Source: Brevibacterium sp. p3-SID960 (lineage in GTDB: Bacteria > Actinomycetota > Actinomycetes > Actinomycetales > Brevibacteriaceae). Taken from it: a stretch of DNA of 37,081 nucleotides. A model generated the notes under the pieces. That model made no database searches, was not told the origin of the DNA, and saw nothing but the letters and a program-made list of their open reading frames with translations. The translations under genes were made by a program, and so were the position numbers. This document shows positions 26,390-37,081 of this stretch, in pieces (position 1 is the first letter of the stretch; each line of letters starts with the position of its first letter). The DNA is taken from contig NZ_JALXKS010000034.1 of the NCBI RefSeq assembly GCF_025144725.1, positions 1 to 37,081 on the forward strand. Direction: 5' to 3'.

Positions 26390-26799
26390 CAGTCCTGCAC
26401 ACCTGCCGCCGGTTCACCGGCTGCGCTGTCGCTGCCTGCGTCGATGTCGAGTTCGATGACCGGGCAGTCCTTCCACAGGCTTTCGAGAGCGTAGAACTGC
26501 CGGTCCCCGGCGGTGAAGACGTGGACGACGACATCAACGAAGTCGATGAGCGACCAGCCTGAGGAGCCCTTGCCTTCACGCCGGGTCGGTTTGACGTCGT
26601 GGGCTGTGCGCAGCGCCTCTTCGACAGCGTCGATGACGGCGCCGGCCTGCCGCTCATTGGACACGGAGGCGATGAGGAAGATGTCGGTGAGGTAGAGCTG
26701 CTCGCTGACGTCGAGGGCGACGATGTCGGTGCCGAGCTTGTCGGCGGCGGCCTGTCCGGCAGTCCGGGCCAGTGCGATCGCGTGGTCGGTAGCCGTCAC
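26389..26799 (-). CDS. rsfS: Ribosome silencing factor RsfS
   Basis: 136 aa. RsfS (RsfA/Iojap family) binds large-subunit protein L14 and prevents subunit joining in starvation. Visible are DKLGTDIVALDVSEQLYLTDIFLIASVSNERQ (pieces: LYLTDIFLIASVSN), REGKGSSGWSLIDFVDVVVHVF, and YALESLWKDCPV. The C-terminal 20 residues are a short acidic extension. It starts with GTG 26799 after AAAGGA. It lies downstream of nadD as in many bacteria, with one unusual gene between. Confidence 0.94.
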   Translation of the reverse strand: MTATDHAIALARTAGQAAADKLGTDIVALDVSEQLYLTDIFLIASVSNERQAGAVIDAVEEALRTAHDVKPTRREGKGSSGWSLIDFVDVVVHVFTAGDRQFYALESLWKDCPVIELDIDAGSDSAAGEPAAGVQD

Positions 26800-26825
26800 G
26801 CAGTTCCTTTCGTTACGAGGAGACC

Positions 26826-28418
26826 TCAGAAGATGAGGATGAGGGCGAAGATGATGAGGGTGAGCGCCGCGACTCCTGCGATTCCGAGCACGATGAACGG
26901 CAGCTTCGACGGCTCGCCGTCGTAGAGGATATCGCCGTCTTCGTGGGTGATCTGGCGCGCACTCATCGGCGGGGCTGGCGGGCTGGCGAGCTCATCGCCC
27001 TCCCCGGCGTCTGGGGCGTCCCACGATTCGACGGCGTCACCTTCGACCTCCTTGTCGAGGTCTTCCTGTGGAATCGCGTCGATCGGGGTGGTCATCGGGC
27101 CGGAGGCGCGAACCCGCAGTGCGTGGTCGTCGGCCTCGGCGCTGGGGTCGGTCTGGGTGCCGGCGGCCGTACCCGAGGCGGTGGGCGTCTGGGCGTCGTC
27201 GGCGCGCCGGGCCTCGTCGATCGCCGCCTGGGTGCGGGCGAGCTGGGCGGCGCCGGTGACGACGCGGATGCCCTCTGTTTGCGGGGGCTTGACGACGGGG
27301 GCGCGGCGCTGGCGTCGCGCTGTGAGGTCCACACCGCCTGCCGTCGGCGGGGTCGTGCCGGTTACCGGGCGGCCATGCTCGGGCACCGGGATTGCTGCCG
27401 CAGCCTGTTCGGGTGCTGCGGTCTGCTGAGCTGACGGCGAGGGCATCGGCTGGGCTGACGGCAGCGGTGAGCCGGCTGGCTGGGTGGCAGGCGGCGGGGA
27501 GGCAACGACCGCATCGGGCCTGGCTCCTGGTGACATCCGCTGGGTGCCGATCTGCTCGACTGGCATCCCGCTGGATCCCTGAGCCGGGGCTGCAGGGGTG
27601 CCCGGATGGCTGGTGGCATAGGCGCCGGGGCTCATGGTGTGCGGACGCTCGTCTGCGACGTCGTCGCTGAGGTCGCCGGCGAGGTTGCTCGCCGTGGCCT
27701 GCCGGGCCGGGGCCGAGGGGTACGGACGCTGGTCTGTGGCTGCGCTGCTCTCCTCGACCGGCGGGGCCGGTGGGCGCGGGGTCATCGCCGCAGCCTGCTC
27801 GGTGTCATCGCTCGCTGCTGCCGGGGTGTCCTGGGCGGTCGGTCCGGTGCCGGCGGCGCTCTCACCGGTAACGGTGGCGTCGGCGGCGTCGGCGGGAGCG
27901 GGCACGAGCCCGTGTTCGCGCAGATAGCGGCGCCGTTCGGCGCGCGTGGCGAACGTCGGCAGGTCCGTCGCAGACGGCGGCGGCGCATGCTCGGGCTTCG
28001 GCGGTGAAGGCACCGGCTGGGAGGGTGAGGGCGTCGACTGGGCTTCCTGCACCTGCGGCTGACCGTTCTGCTGATGCTGATCGGTCCGGCGCACCGGTGC
28101 TGAGGCGTCGTCGTAGCGACGGCGGTTGGCCGCGGTCTGCGGGGGTGCCTCTTCGACCGGCCGGTCGGCTGCCAGCGGGCCGCGCTCGTGGCGCACTGGC
28201 GGCACCTCGGCACCGTCGAAGGCCGGGACCGCCTGCTGCTGGGCTGCTGGCTGGTCGGCAGGTGCCTGGGTCTGCTGTACCTGAGTCGTGCTTGCCGGTG
28301 TCGTGTCTGCCGGCGGCTGCCCGGGCTGTCCGCTGCTCTGCCGGGCTTCGAAAGCCTGCTCGGCGGCACGCCGCTCTGCTTCGCGGCGCGCCTTGCGGGA
28401 CATGAACTCGTCAGCCAT
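26826..28418 (-). CDS. Pro/Gln/Ala-rich tail-anchored protein, unknown function
   Basis: 530 aa, no family recognised. A short charged N-terminus ([17 protein letters not shown]) is followed by about 400 residues rich in Pro, Gln, Ala and Thr, probably disordered. Basic islands such as [14 protein letters not shown] and [12 protein letters not shown] are embedded in it. The last 25 residues form one hydrophobic helix ([20 protein letters not shown]) with almost nothing after it, so the protein should be anchored by its tail with the bulk in the cytoplasm. ATG 28418 follows GGAG and overlaps the nadD stop by eight bases. It occupies the slot between nadD and rsfS where other Actinobacteria often have a LytR-type gene. 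Confidence 0.8.
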   Translation of the reverse strand: MADEFMSRKARREAERRAAEQAFEARQSSGQPGQPPADTTPASTTQVQQTQAPADQPAAQQQAVPAFDGAEVPPVRHERGPLAADRPVEEAPPQTAANRRRYDDASAPVRRTDQHQQNGQPQVQEAQSTPSPSQPVPSPPKPEHAPPPSATDLPTFATRAERRRYLREHGLVPAPADAADATVTGESAAGTGPTAQDTPAAASDDTEQAAAMTPRPPAPPVEESSAATDQRPYPSAPARQATASNLAGDLSDDVADERPHTMSPGAYATSHPGTPAAPAQGSSGMPVEQIGTQRMSPGARPDAVVASPPPATQPAGSPLPSAQPMPSPSAQQTAAPEQAAAAIPVPEHGRPVTGTTPPTAGGVDLTARRQRRAPVVKPPQTEGIRVVTGAAQLARTQAAIDEARRADDAQTPTASGTAAGTQTDPSAEADDHALRVRASGPMTTPIDAIPQEDLDKEVEGDAVESWDAPDAGEGDELASPPAPPMSARQITHEDGDILYDGEPSKLPFIVLGIAGVAALTLIIFALILIF

Positions 28419-29010
28419 CCTCACTCCTGTACAGCTCGTGCTTTGCGATGTACTGCACGACACCATCGGGCACCAGGTACCAGACCGGCAGGCCCTTTTC
28501 CACACGTGCCCGGCAGTCGGTCGAGGAGATCGCCAGGGCCGGGATCTGCAGTTGGCTCAGCTCATCGGTCGGGATGCCGTCGCCGTTGAGGTCGTGTCCT
28601 GGCCGGGTGACGCCGACGAAGTGCGCCAGCGAGAACAGCTCCTCGACGTCTTTCCACGTCAGGATCTGCTCGACCGCGTCGGCGCCGGTGATGAAGTACA
28701 GCTCGGTTTCTTCACCATACACCTCGGCCAGATCGCGCAGCGTGTCGATGGTGTACGTCTCCCCGGGCCGATCGATGTCGACCCGGGAGACGGTGAACCG
28801 CGGATTCGAGGCGGTCGCGATGACCGTCATAAGGTAGCGGTGCTCAGCAGCGGTGACGTGCTGCTTCTGATACGGGATGCCGGTGGGCACGAACACGACC
28901 TCATCGAGGTCGAACGTGGCCGCCACCTCGCTGGCGGCGACCAGGTGACCGTTGTGAATGGGATCGAAGGTGCCACCCATGACACCGACTCTGCGCGGAC
29001 CTGATGACAT
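28411..29010 (-). CDS. nadD: Nicotinate-nucleotide adenylyltransferase
   Basis: 199 aa. Makes deamido-NAD+ from nicotinate mononucleotide and ATP in NAD biosynthesis. The nucleotidyltransferase motifs are present: [12 protein letters not shown] near the start (the HxGH motif as HNGH) and ISSTDCRAR near the end (the conserved SST-R site). ATG 29010 begins one base after the stop of the 52-aa membrane protein, so expression is linked to that gene. Confidence 0.95.
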   Translation of the reverse strand: MSSGPRRVGVMGGTFDPIHNGHLVAASEVAATFDLDEVVFVPTGIPYQKQHVTAAEHRYLMTVIATASNPRFTVSRVDIDRPGETYTIDTLRDLAEVYGEETELYFITGADAVEQILTWKDVEELFSLAHFVGVTRPGHDLNGDGIPTDELSQLQIPALAISSTDCRARVEKGLPVWYLVPDGVVQYIAKHELYRSEDG

Positions 29011-29011
29011 G

Positions 29012-29170
29012 TCAGTGACGGTGCGAGATGCCCTTCCACGACATCGTGACGAACATGAGGAACATCAGGATGCCGAATGCGATGAGGCCGAAGTAGATCG
29101 GGTCCATCGGCAGGTCGATGACGACATGATGCTCAGGTGCTGCCTGGGCGAGCAGGATGGCGGTCTTCAC
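29012..29170 (-). CDS. 52-aa single-pass membrane protein
   Basis: The GTG at 29170 follows AAGGAG at an ideal eight-base spacing. The product has a polar start ([15 protein letters not shown]), then one membrane helix, [18 protein letters not shown], and a basic tail ending SWKGISHRH. No family is recognised, but the ribosome site, the one-base junction with nadD and the clean helix support a real gene. It is short enough to be missed by automated annotation. Confidence 0.75.
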   Translation of the reverse strand: MKTAILLAQAAPEHHVVIDLPMDPIYFGLIAFGILMFLMFVTMSWKGISHRH

Positions 29171-29286
29171 TCAGTTTCTCCTTGTGTCAGATGGTGCCGG
29201 CTGCCGCGCGGGCGCGACAGTCGTCACCAGTTTCTCATGAAATGCAGGTCAGCGCGCACCCGGGCGCGGCGTGGCCGGCCATCGAT

Positions 29287-30582
29287 TCAGGTGCGCAGCT
29301 GTCCGCTGCCGCGCATGATCCACTTGCTCGTCGTCAGGTGGGTCAGGCCCATCGGCCCGCGCGCGTGCAGCTTCTGCGTCGAGATGCCGACCTCCGCTCC
29401 GAGGCCGAACTGCCCGCCGTCGGTGAACCGGGTCGAGACGTTGACGCCGACAGCGGCGGCATCGACGGCACCGACGAAGGCGTCGGCGCTTGAGATGTCG
29501 TTGGTGACGATGACCTCGGTGTGGCCGGAGGTGTAGGCGCGGATGTGCTCGATGGCCTCGTCGAGGCCGGCGACGAGCTTGATGGCGATCTCCAGGCCGA
29601 GGTACTCCTTGGCCCAGTCGCGGCGGGAGACCCGCCGGACCTTGACGCCCTCAGGGGCGTACTCGCCGACATCGGAACCAGCGTGGATCGTCACGCCGTG
29701 GGCGTCGAGATCGCCGAGGATCTTCGGCAACACGCGCCGGGCGGCCTTCTCATGCACCAGCAGGGTCTCCAGGGCGTTGCACACGCTCGGCCGGTGGGTC
29801 TTGGAGTTGATGACCAGGTCGGCGGCCTGCCGGGCCGTGGCCGAGGCGTCGAGGAACATATGGACGTTGCCGACCCCGGTCTCGATGACCGGCACGATCG
29901 ACTCATGGACGACGGCGGAGATGAGCTCGGCACCACCGCGCGGAATGAGCAGGTCGACGAAGTCACGCGACTGCATGAGCACCTTCGCACCGTCGCGGCC
30001 GTACTCGTCGATGCCGGCGACGGTCGCTGCCGGCAGACCCGTGCTTTCGACCGCTGTGCGCAGCAGTTCGATGAGCAGCGTGTTCGAGGACTTCGCTGCC
30101 GAGCCGCCGCGCAGCACGACGGCGTTGCCGGCCTTGATGGCCAGGGCGGCGATGTCGACGGTGACGTTCGGGCGGGCTTCGTAGATCGCGCCGATGACGC
30201 CCATCGGCACGCGCTGCTCGGTCAGCTGGATGCCGTTGAGCAGGGTGCGTCCCTGGATGACGGTGCCGACCGGGTCGTCGAGCGCGACGACCTCGCGCAC
30301 GGCACCGGCGATGTCGGCGATGCGATCCTCGGTCAGCCGGAGCCGGTCGAGCAGCGCATCGGAGGTGCCCTTCTTCTCCGCTGTCTCCAGGTCCTCGGCA
30401 TTGGCCAGCAGAATGTCGGCGGTGTTCTCCTCCAGTGTCCGGGCGATCGCCTCGAGCGCGGCGTTCTTCACCGCCGTCGAGGTCGTAGCCAGCTCCGCGG
30501 AGGCATCCTTGGCGCTCTTGGCGATGCGGGTGATCGCGCGCACGGTCTTGGGATGGATGTCAGAAGTCGCAGTTTCCGTCAT
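29287..30582 (-). CDS. proA: Gamma-glutamyl phosphate reductase
   Basis: 431 aa, usual size. It reduces glutamyl-5-phosphate with NADPH in proline synthesis. The aldehyde-dehydrogenase-like fold shows VPMGVIGAIYEARPNVTVD, GGSAAKSSN, LIPRGGAELI, the catalytic Cys in PSVCNALET, and RGPMGLTHLTT near the end. It starts 12 bases after the proB stop, in one operon with proB and obgE. The 116-bp gap after it (29171-29286) contains only the ribosome site of the next gene. Confidence 0.96.
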   Translation of the reverse strand: MTETATSDIHPKTVRAITRIAKSAKDASAELATTSTAVKNAALEAIARTLEENTADILLANAEDLETAEKKGTSDALLDRLRLTEDRIADIAGAVREVVALDDPVGTVIQGRTLLNGIQLTEQRVPMGVIGAIYEARPNVTVDIAALAIKAGNAVVLRGGSAAKSSNTLLIELLRTAVESTGLPAATVAGIDEYGRDGAKVLMQSRDFVDLLIPRGGAELISAVVHESIVPVIETGVGNVHMFLDASATARQAADLVINSKTHRPSVCNALETLLVHEKAARRVLPKILGDLDAHGVTIHAGSDVGEYAPEGVKVRRVSRRDWAKEYLGLEIAIKLVAGLDEAIEHIRAYTSGHTEVIVTNDISSADAFVGAVDAAAVGVNVSTRFTDGGQFGLGAEVGISTQKLHARGPMGLTHLTTSKWIMRGSGQLRT

Positions 30583-30594
30583 GGTCAGTGCTTT

Positions 30595-33293
<2,699 letters not shown>

Positions 33294-33372
33294 TCATCCT
33301 GTGGTTGCCGACCAGGTAGGCTGCCTGGCCTGGGTGCTGGCACGACTGCCGAGCGGCTGCCCGCTCAAGCCT

Positions 33373-33408
33373 AGCGGGCGCAGCGCCGCGGTGGGTGGTG
33401 CGCCCGCT
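33373..33408 (-). terminator. Second hairpin between rpmA and obgE
   Basis: AGCGGGCGCA (33373-33382) pairs perfectly with TGCGCCCGCT (33399-33408) around 16 bases. It lies after the stronger hairpin at 33429-33468 and overlaps a candidate -10 box of obgE, so it might belong to either transcript. Confidence 0.4.
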
Positions 33409-33428
33409 GGGCGAACGGCGCGGAAGAT

Positions 33429-33468
33429 GCACAGAGGGGTTAGTCCGTGCGGACTCACCCCTCCGTGC
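33429..33468 (-). terminator. Long hairpin terminator of rplU-rpmA
   Basis: A 40-base inverted repeat forms an 18-bp stem (one mismatch) with a 4-base loop: GCACGGAGGGGTGAGTCC pairs with GGACTAACCCCTCTGTGC on the minus strand. It begins 48 bases after rpmA. There is no T-run, which is usual in GC-rich Actinobacteria. In the remaining gap (33285-33516) only the smaller hairpin at 33373-33408 and a -10-like box are seen. Confidence 0.7.
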
Positions 33469-33516
33469 GCTCACCGTCGTGGTGAGCTGGCAGCCGGGCT
33501 GCCGGAATGTCTGTTA

Positions 33517-33768
33517 TCAGCCGGCGACGATGTTGACGACCTTGCGGCCGCCCTTCGCGCCGAACTCAACGGTGCCTGCCGAGAGGGCGAACAGCGTGTC
33601 GTCGCCGCCCTTGCCGACATTGGCGCCCGGGTGGAAGCGGGTGCCGCGCTGACGGACGAGGATCTCGCCGGCGTTGACGGTCTGGCCGCCGAAGCGCTTG
33701 ACACCCAGTCGCTGGGCGTTTGAGTCGCGACCGTTCTTGGTCGAGCTCGCTCCCTTTTTCGTTGCCAT
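33517..33768 (-). CDS. rpmA: 50S ribosomal protein L27
   Basis: 83 aa. The start [20 protein letters not shown] and the segment [22 protein letters not shown] (pieces: [17 protein letters not shown]) are the L27 signature; the N-terminal arm reaches the peptidyl-transferase centre. It lies 30 bases after rplU, in the usual L21-L27 pair, with ObgE downstream. Confidence 0.98.
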   Translation of the reverse strand: MATKKGASSTKNGRDSNAQRLGVKRFGGQTVNAGEILVRQRGTRFHPGANVGKGGDDTLFALSAGTVEFGAKGGRKVVNIVAG

Positions 33769-33798
33769 AGTGTGTCTCCTAGAAAGAGCTGGGTGTGC

Positions 33799-34107
33799 TT
33801 ACTTGATGCCGGTGATCTTCAGGCGGGTGAGATCCTGGCGGTGACCGATCCGCTTCTTGTATCCAGTCTTGTTCTTGTACTTCTGGATGACGATCTTCGG
33901 TCCGCGGGTCTCGTCGACGACCTCGGCGGTGACGGTGATCTTGGCAAGCGAGTCGGAGTCGTGGGTGACGGTGTCGCCGTCGACGTGCAGAACTGCTTCG
34001 AGTTCGACGTTGTCGCCTGCTGCGGCCTTCATACGGTTGACGGTGATGATATCGCCGACGCTGACCTTCTCCTGATGGCCGCCGGCACGGACGATGGCAT
34101 AGACCAT
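33799..34107 (-). CDS. rplU: 50S ribosomal protein L21
   Basis: 102 aa, full length. It begins [14 protein letters not shown], has the conserved [21 protein letters not shown] (pieces: [17 protein letters not shown]) and ends LKITGIK. L21 binds 23S rRNA near the L27 site. ATG 34107 is used although the frame is open for 54 codons upstream, because the protein family starts here and the upstream part is a structured leader. Confidence 0.98.
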   Translation of the reverse strand: MVYAIVRAGGHQEKVSVGDIITVNRMKAAAGDNVELEAVLHVDGDTVTHDSDSLAKITVTAEVVDETRGPKIVIQKYKNKTGYKKRIGHRQDLTRLKITGIK

Positions 34108-34190
34108 GTGCGAACCCCTTCTTAGCATTCTGCGCGCCCAGCCGGATGCTGCGGCGACTTCCCGAAACGGCAATGCTTCCTTGGTCCGTC

Positions 34191-34225
34191 TCCTGCTGCC
34201 GGCTGCCTGGCAGCTGGCAGGAGGA
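34191..34225 (-). promoter_or_regulatory. Stem-loop in the rplU leader
   Basis: TCCTGCTGCC (34191-34200) pairs with GGCAGGAGGA (34216-34225) at nine of ten positions. An inner stem GCTGC/GCAGC is stacked inside (34202-34214). It is 84 bases before the rplU start and could be an autoregulatory leader or attenuator. It does not look like a transcription terminator. Confidence 0.5.
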
Positions 34226-34278
34226 TCCGACCCATTGAGAGGAAGGATCGACCGTGATGCTTTCTGCACCGACGCAAC

Positions 34279-34307
34279 AGTCTAGCGCGCCCGGCTGCCG
34301 GATTCAA
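34279..34307 (-). promoter_or_regulatory. Promoter of rplU-rpmA
   Basis: On the minus strand TTGAAT (34302-34307) and TAGACT (34279-34284) are exactly 17 bases apart, a good housekeeping promoter. The start near 34272 gives a leader of about 165 bases that contains the stem-loop at 34191-34225. Confidence 0.75.
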
Positions 34308-34365
34308 AGCAGCCAGGCGGCACCAGAACCGGTGCTTCTCCCCTGCACGGCCGGTCTGCATCCGC

Positions 34366-34734
34366 TCAGGCTGAGCTGTCGCGGTTCTCCTCGGCGATCC
34401 GCTCATGGTGGCGGATGACCTCGGCGACGATGAATGTGAGGAACTTCTCAGCGAACTCGGGATCGAGGTGGCTCTCCTCGGCCAGGGAGCGCAGCCGCTC
34501 GACCTGCCGGGCCTCGCGCGCCGGGTCGGCTGGCGGCAGGTCGCTGCTGGCTTTGAGCCGGCCGACGGCCTCGGTGAGCTTGAACCGTTCGGCGAGGATG
34601 TGGATGAGGGCGGCGTCGACGTTGTCGATGCTGTTGCGCAGTCGCGTGAGCTCCGCCGGTGATGCGGTGCTGGTGTCTGCCTGCGGGCCGGTTGCGCTGG
34701 CGGCAGACTGCGGGTCGGCGGATTCGCGGCTCAT
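34366..34734 (-). CDS. Chorismate mutase, AroQ type
   Basis: 122 aa. It converts chorismate to prephenate for Phe and Tyr. The AroQ helical fold is shown by LRNSIDNVDAALIHILAERFKLTEAVGRLKA (pieces: SIDNVDAALIHILAERF, EAVGRLKA), with the conserved Arg and Lys, and a later helix ARQVERLRSLAE. The first 25 residues are a Ser/Ala-rich extension. ATG 34734 overlaps the malQ-like stop by ATGA, so the two proteins are coupled although their pathways differ. Confidence 0.9.
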   Translation of the reverse strand: MSRESADPQSAASATGPQADTSTASPAELTRLRNSIDNVDAALIHILAERFKLTEAVGRLKASSDLPPADPAREARQVERLRSLAEESHLDPEFAEKFLTFIVAEVIRHHERIAEENRDSSA

Positions 34735-37055
34735 CTGTCCTCCTCACGTGAGCGGGTGCTGGCAGCCGTTGAGCCGGTTGCCTGCCGGTCGCGGCCGGCG
34801 GTGTCCGCTCCGGCATCTGACTGGAGTTCGCCTGCTGCCGTCGACCCGGTGTCCGCGGCGAAGCCGGCAACCGGTTCGGCGGCCTCCAGCTTATGGCCGC
34901 CGGAGACCTGTTCGCTCAGCGTGTTCGCGATCTGGGCGAAGCCGGGATGCTGGTCGAGTTCCTCGATGAGGACTGCCTGGGAGTCGGCGTCCTGCAGCAC
35001 CACCGACCAGTTGGGGTGGGACTCGCCGGCGCCCGGGATGTGCGGCAGCGCCTGCTGGCCGACGATGTCCATGAGGGAGGCGCCGAGGTAGGCGGCGTTG
35101 AGCTGCCCGAGGTAGGTGTGCAGCCCGACGACGACCGGCCAGGGTTCGTCGATCGTGCCGACCATCGTCTCGGTCGGGGCCAGCGCACCGAGTTCCGCGG
35201 CTTCCTTGAGCACCTCCTGGCGCCTGGTGCGCTCTTCGCTTGTGAGCTGCTGGATGTCGCCGTGAAGGGCCTTGTGCTGCTGCGCCGCGTCGAGGTCGCC
35301 GAGGTTGATGTAGCTCGCCAGCGGGGCGTGGGTCGGCGGGGTGAGGACGGCGATGGTCTCAGCCGGCGCAGACCCGTCGGCGAAGCTGTGGCGCAGCTCG
35401 CGGTCCTCCCACACCGAGGTGGTCGAGAGGATGTCGAGGCCGAGCCGTTCGGATTCGAGTGCGAGCACTGCGTCGATCGCCGCGCTGCCGAGGTCGACCT
35501 CGGCCCAGGCGTCCTCGTCGGCGTCGGTGACGGCCCAGCGCTGGCGGCCGAGGCTGGAGAAGCGCTCGATGCTGATCGCCCCGGCTCCGGCTGCGGCGGT
35601 GCGCAGCATGTCGCGCACGGCGGTGTAGCCGTCTGCCGCGAGCAGCTGGGGGTTCCATGGCCGCAGGGCGGCATCGCCGCTGGAGGCCGCGCCGTCACGG
35701 CGTTCGATGCCGTCGAGGTACAGGCTCTGACCGCCGGTCTGCGCGCCCTCGCTGTGCAGGCCTGCCCACCAGTCTCCTCCCTCGGCACTGATGCCGGGAG
35801 CGATGTCGGTGATGAGCCCGACCCGCATGCCGACCTGTGCGGCGACAGCCTTGACGTGACGCAGCTGTTCGACGGCCAGGAACTGCGTCCACAGCCAGAA
35901 CTCGACGCCAGCGCGGTGCTCGTCGAAGAACTCTGCGGCTGTCCTGCTGCGCGGGTGCGGCATCTTCTCCCGCCACGCATCCGGGTTGCGGCTGGTCGCA
36001 TAGTGGGCGGCTGCTGCGCTCATGAGCGCCCAGCGCTTGAGCGATTCGGGCGCCTGCCGACAGAAGTCGCTGAACAGCCGGCGCCGCGTCGCCGTCGGCG
36101 GCATGCTGTAGAGGATGCGCAGGGCAGCGAGCTTGTCGCCGAGCACCTTGGCGCGCGGGATCGGCTCAGCGCCCGCATTCGGCAGGCCCCAGCCGCGGCC
36201 GAGTGACTGGATCGCCTCACGCTGGGCGGCCGGCACGTGGCCGATCTCAGGTACGTCCTCGATGCGCAGGTAGATCGGGTCGATCGCGACCCGGCTGGAG
36301 GGCACATAGGGCGACGGGGTGCCCAGCGGGCTGGCCTTGGAGCTCTTGACGCTGGTCTCGCGGATCGGCAATGCGTGGATGGGACCCAGCCGGATGAAAT
36401 CGGCGCCGCGATCGGCGGCGGCGATGACGAGATCACTGAGATCGCCGAAGTCGCCGACGCCCCAGGAGCGGTGGGAGCGGATGGCGTACAGGTCGGCGCA
36501 CACACCCCACATCCGCCCGTGTGCCGTATCGTCACGGCCTGCGCGGCGGCCGGGATCGGCCGTGGCTGCAGGGGCGACGATGAGCGGGCAGCGGTGCTCG
36601 GCGTCACCGTCGGTGAGCACGAGGGTGTGGTATCCGGTCGGCAGCCTTTCGGGCAGCACGGCAGTGCGGCACTGGCGCAGCTGGGGTGACCCGTCGACCA
36701 TCACCGAGGTGGTCGCGGTCGCCTCGCCGATCGACTCGACCGGCATCGCCGCGCCGTCTTCGGTCTCGATGACCAGCCGGTGAGGTGCGCCCTCGCGCAC
36801 GTGGATCGCCACCTCTTCGGATGCGTCTGCCCGCATCGTCACGCACTGCGGCAGACCCCGGCGCAGCTCATCATCGGCGAGCTGCTGCAGACTGGCGGCC
36901 ACGTCGTCGTCGGTGGTGGCGGCCACCCCGAGCGCTTCGAGCAGACCGGTGAGCACCGCCTCGGGAACGGGTCGCTCGGTGCCGTCGTCGTCGCGGGTCA
37001 CCGGGCTGATGCCGCAGCGGGCGGCGAGGTCGTGCAGCGAAGTCATGTGCGCCAT
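34731..37055 (-). CDS. malQ: GH77 4-alpha-glucanotransferase homologue lacking catalytic residues
   Basis: 774 aa. The scaffold of actinobacterial MalQ is clear: LYAIRSHRSWGVGDFGDLSDL, GADFIRLGPIHALP, SPYVPSSRVAIDPIYLRIED (17 residues of it used as marker), ITDIAPGISAEGGDWWA and LASYINLGDLD. In active GH77 enzymes the nucleophile is Asp in RIDH, the acid/base is Glu in GEDLG, and the stabiliser is Asp in THD. Here the matching positions read SIER (Glu497), LSTTSV (Thr545) and THAPL (Ala577), and the loop between the last two is about 25 residues shorter. The GxPPD substrate loop is also absent. The last 50 residues are a low-complexity Ala/Thr/Ser/Gly tail. It is best read as a pseudoenzyme or a changed activity. 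ATG 37055 or 37046 may start it. The gene symbol marks homology, not activity. Confidence 0.8.
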   Translation of the reverse strand: MAHMTSLHDLAARCGISPVTRDDDGTERPVPEAVLTGLLEALGVAATTDDDVAASLQQLADDELRRGLPQCVTMRADASEEVAIHVREGAPHRLVIETEDGAAMPVESIGEATATTSVMVDGSPQLRQCRTAVLPERLPTGYHTLVLTDGDAEHRCPLIVAPAATADPGRRAGRDDTAHGRMWGVCADLYAIRSHRSWGVGDFGDLSDLVIAAADRGADFIRLGPIHALPIRETSVKSSKASPLGTPSPYVPSSRVAIDPIYLRIEDVPEIGHVPAAQREAIQSLGRGWGLPNAGAEPIPRAKVLGDKLAALRILYSMPPTATRRRLFSDFCRQAPESLKRWALMSAAAAHYATSRNPDAWREKMPHPRSRTAAEFFDEHRAGVEFWLWTQFLAVEQLRHVKAVAAQVGMRVGLITDIAPGISAEGGDWWAGLHSEGAQTGGQSLYLDGIERRDGAASSGDAALRPWNPQLLAADGYTAVRDMLRTAAAGAGAISIERFSSLGRQRWAVTDADEDAWAEVDLGSAAIDAVLALESERLGLDILSTTSVWEDRELRHSFADGSAPAETIAVLTPPTHAPLASYINLGDLDAAQQHKALHGDIQQLTSEERTRRQEVLKEAAELGALAPTETMVGTIDEPWPVVVGLHTYLGQLNAAYLGASLMDIVGQQALPHIPGAGESHPNWSVVLQDADSQAVLIEELDQHPGFAQIANTLSEQVSGGHKLEAAEPVAGFAADTGSTAAGELQSDAGADTAGRDRQATGSTAASTRSREEDR

Positions 37056-37081
37056 GCCTTCAGATTAGTGGATAGACGTGA

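Overview
The window is high-GC actinobacterial DNA, most likely from the order Micrococcales. The evidence is the fused MrpAB antiporter subunit, leaderless-type promoters with TANNNT boxes, and the obgE-proB-proA-nadD-rsfS order. A Brevibacterium-like host is possible, but the genus cannot be fixed from the sequence alone. It divides into a mobile genomic island (about 1-17370), a tRNA-Ala gene that marks the island's right border, and ordinary chromosome (about 17444-37081).

Island, left part (1-7054): a copper/heavy-metal resistance cluster, all on the + strand. It encodes a His-rich exported protein (5' end damaged by a G homopolymer), a CPC-type copper P1B ATPase (copA), a Cys-rich YHS-domain protein, a lipoprotein with two DUF1541 repeats, a second P1B ATPase of CPH type with a His-rich N-terminus (copB-like), a CsoR-family copper sensor and a possible 44-aa peptide. 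Together they describe metal binding outside the membrane, efflux across it, and Cu(I)-responsive derepression.

Island, right part (7117-17597): an AraC-type regulator, then an integrative-element backbone. In order these are ArdC-like antirestriction protein, primase-polymerase, DUF2637 (SpdB-like) membrane protein, two unknown proteins, ParB-like protein, TraG/TraD/VirD4-type coupling protein, SSB-like protein, DUF4913 protein, a small basic protein and a large serine recombinase. ParB has lost its 3' end and the coupling protein its 5' end at one junction (about 12800-12815). No relaxase or VirB4-like ATPase is visible, so self-transfer is probably lost. The recombinase has a strongly structured leader, and its reading frame continues antisense through the tRNA-Ala gene, so its C-terminus depends on where the element is inserted.

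Chromosome: tRNA-Ala(GGC) with its own promoter and terminator; an alpha/beta hydrolase; a six-gene Mrp/Mnh cation/proton antiporter operon (A-C-D-E-F-G, B fused to A); a GT4 glycosyltransferase; and a long minus-strand block: malQ-like, chorismate mutase, rplU, rpmA, obgE, proB, proA, a 52-aa membrane peptide, nadD, a Pro/Gln/Ala-rich tail-anchored protein, rsfS and a histidine phosphatase. The main surprise is the malQ-like protein. It keeps the GH77 scaffold, but all three catalytic carboxylates appear replaced, suggesting a pseudoenzyme. No CRISPR array, insertion sequence or rRNA was seen.
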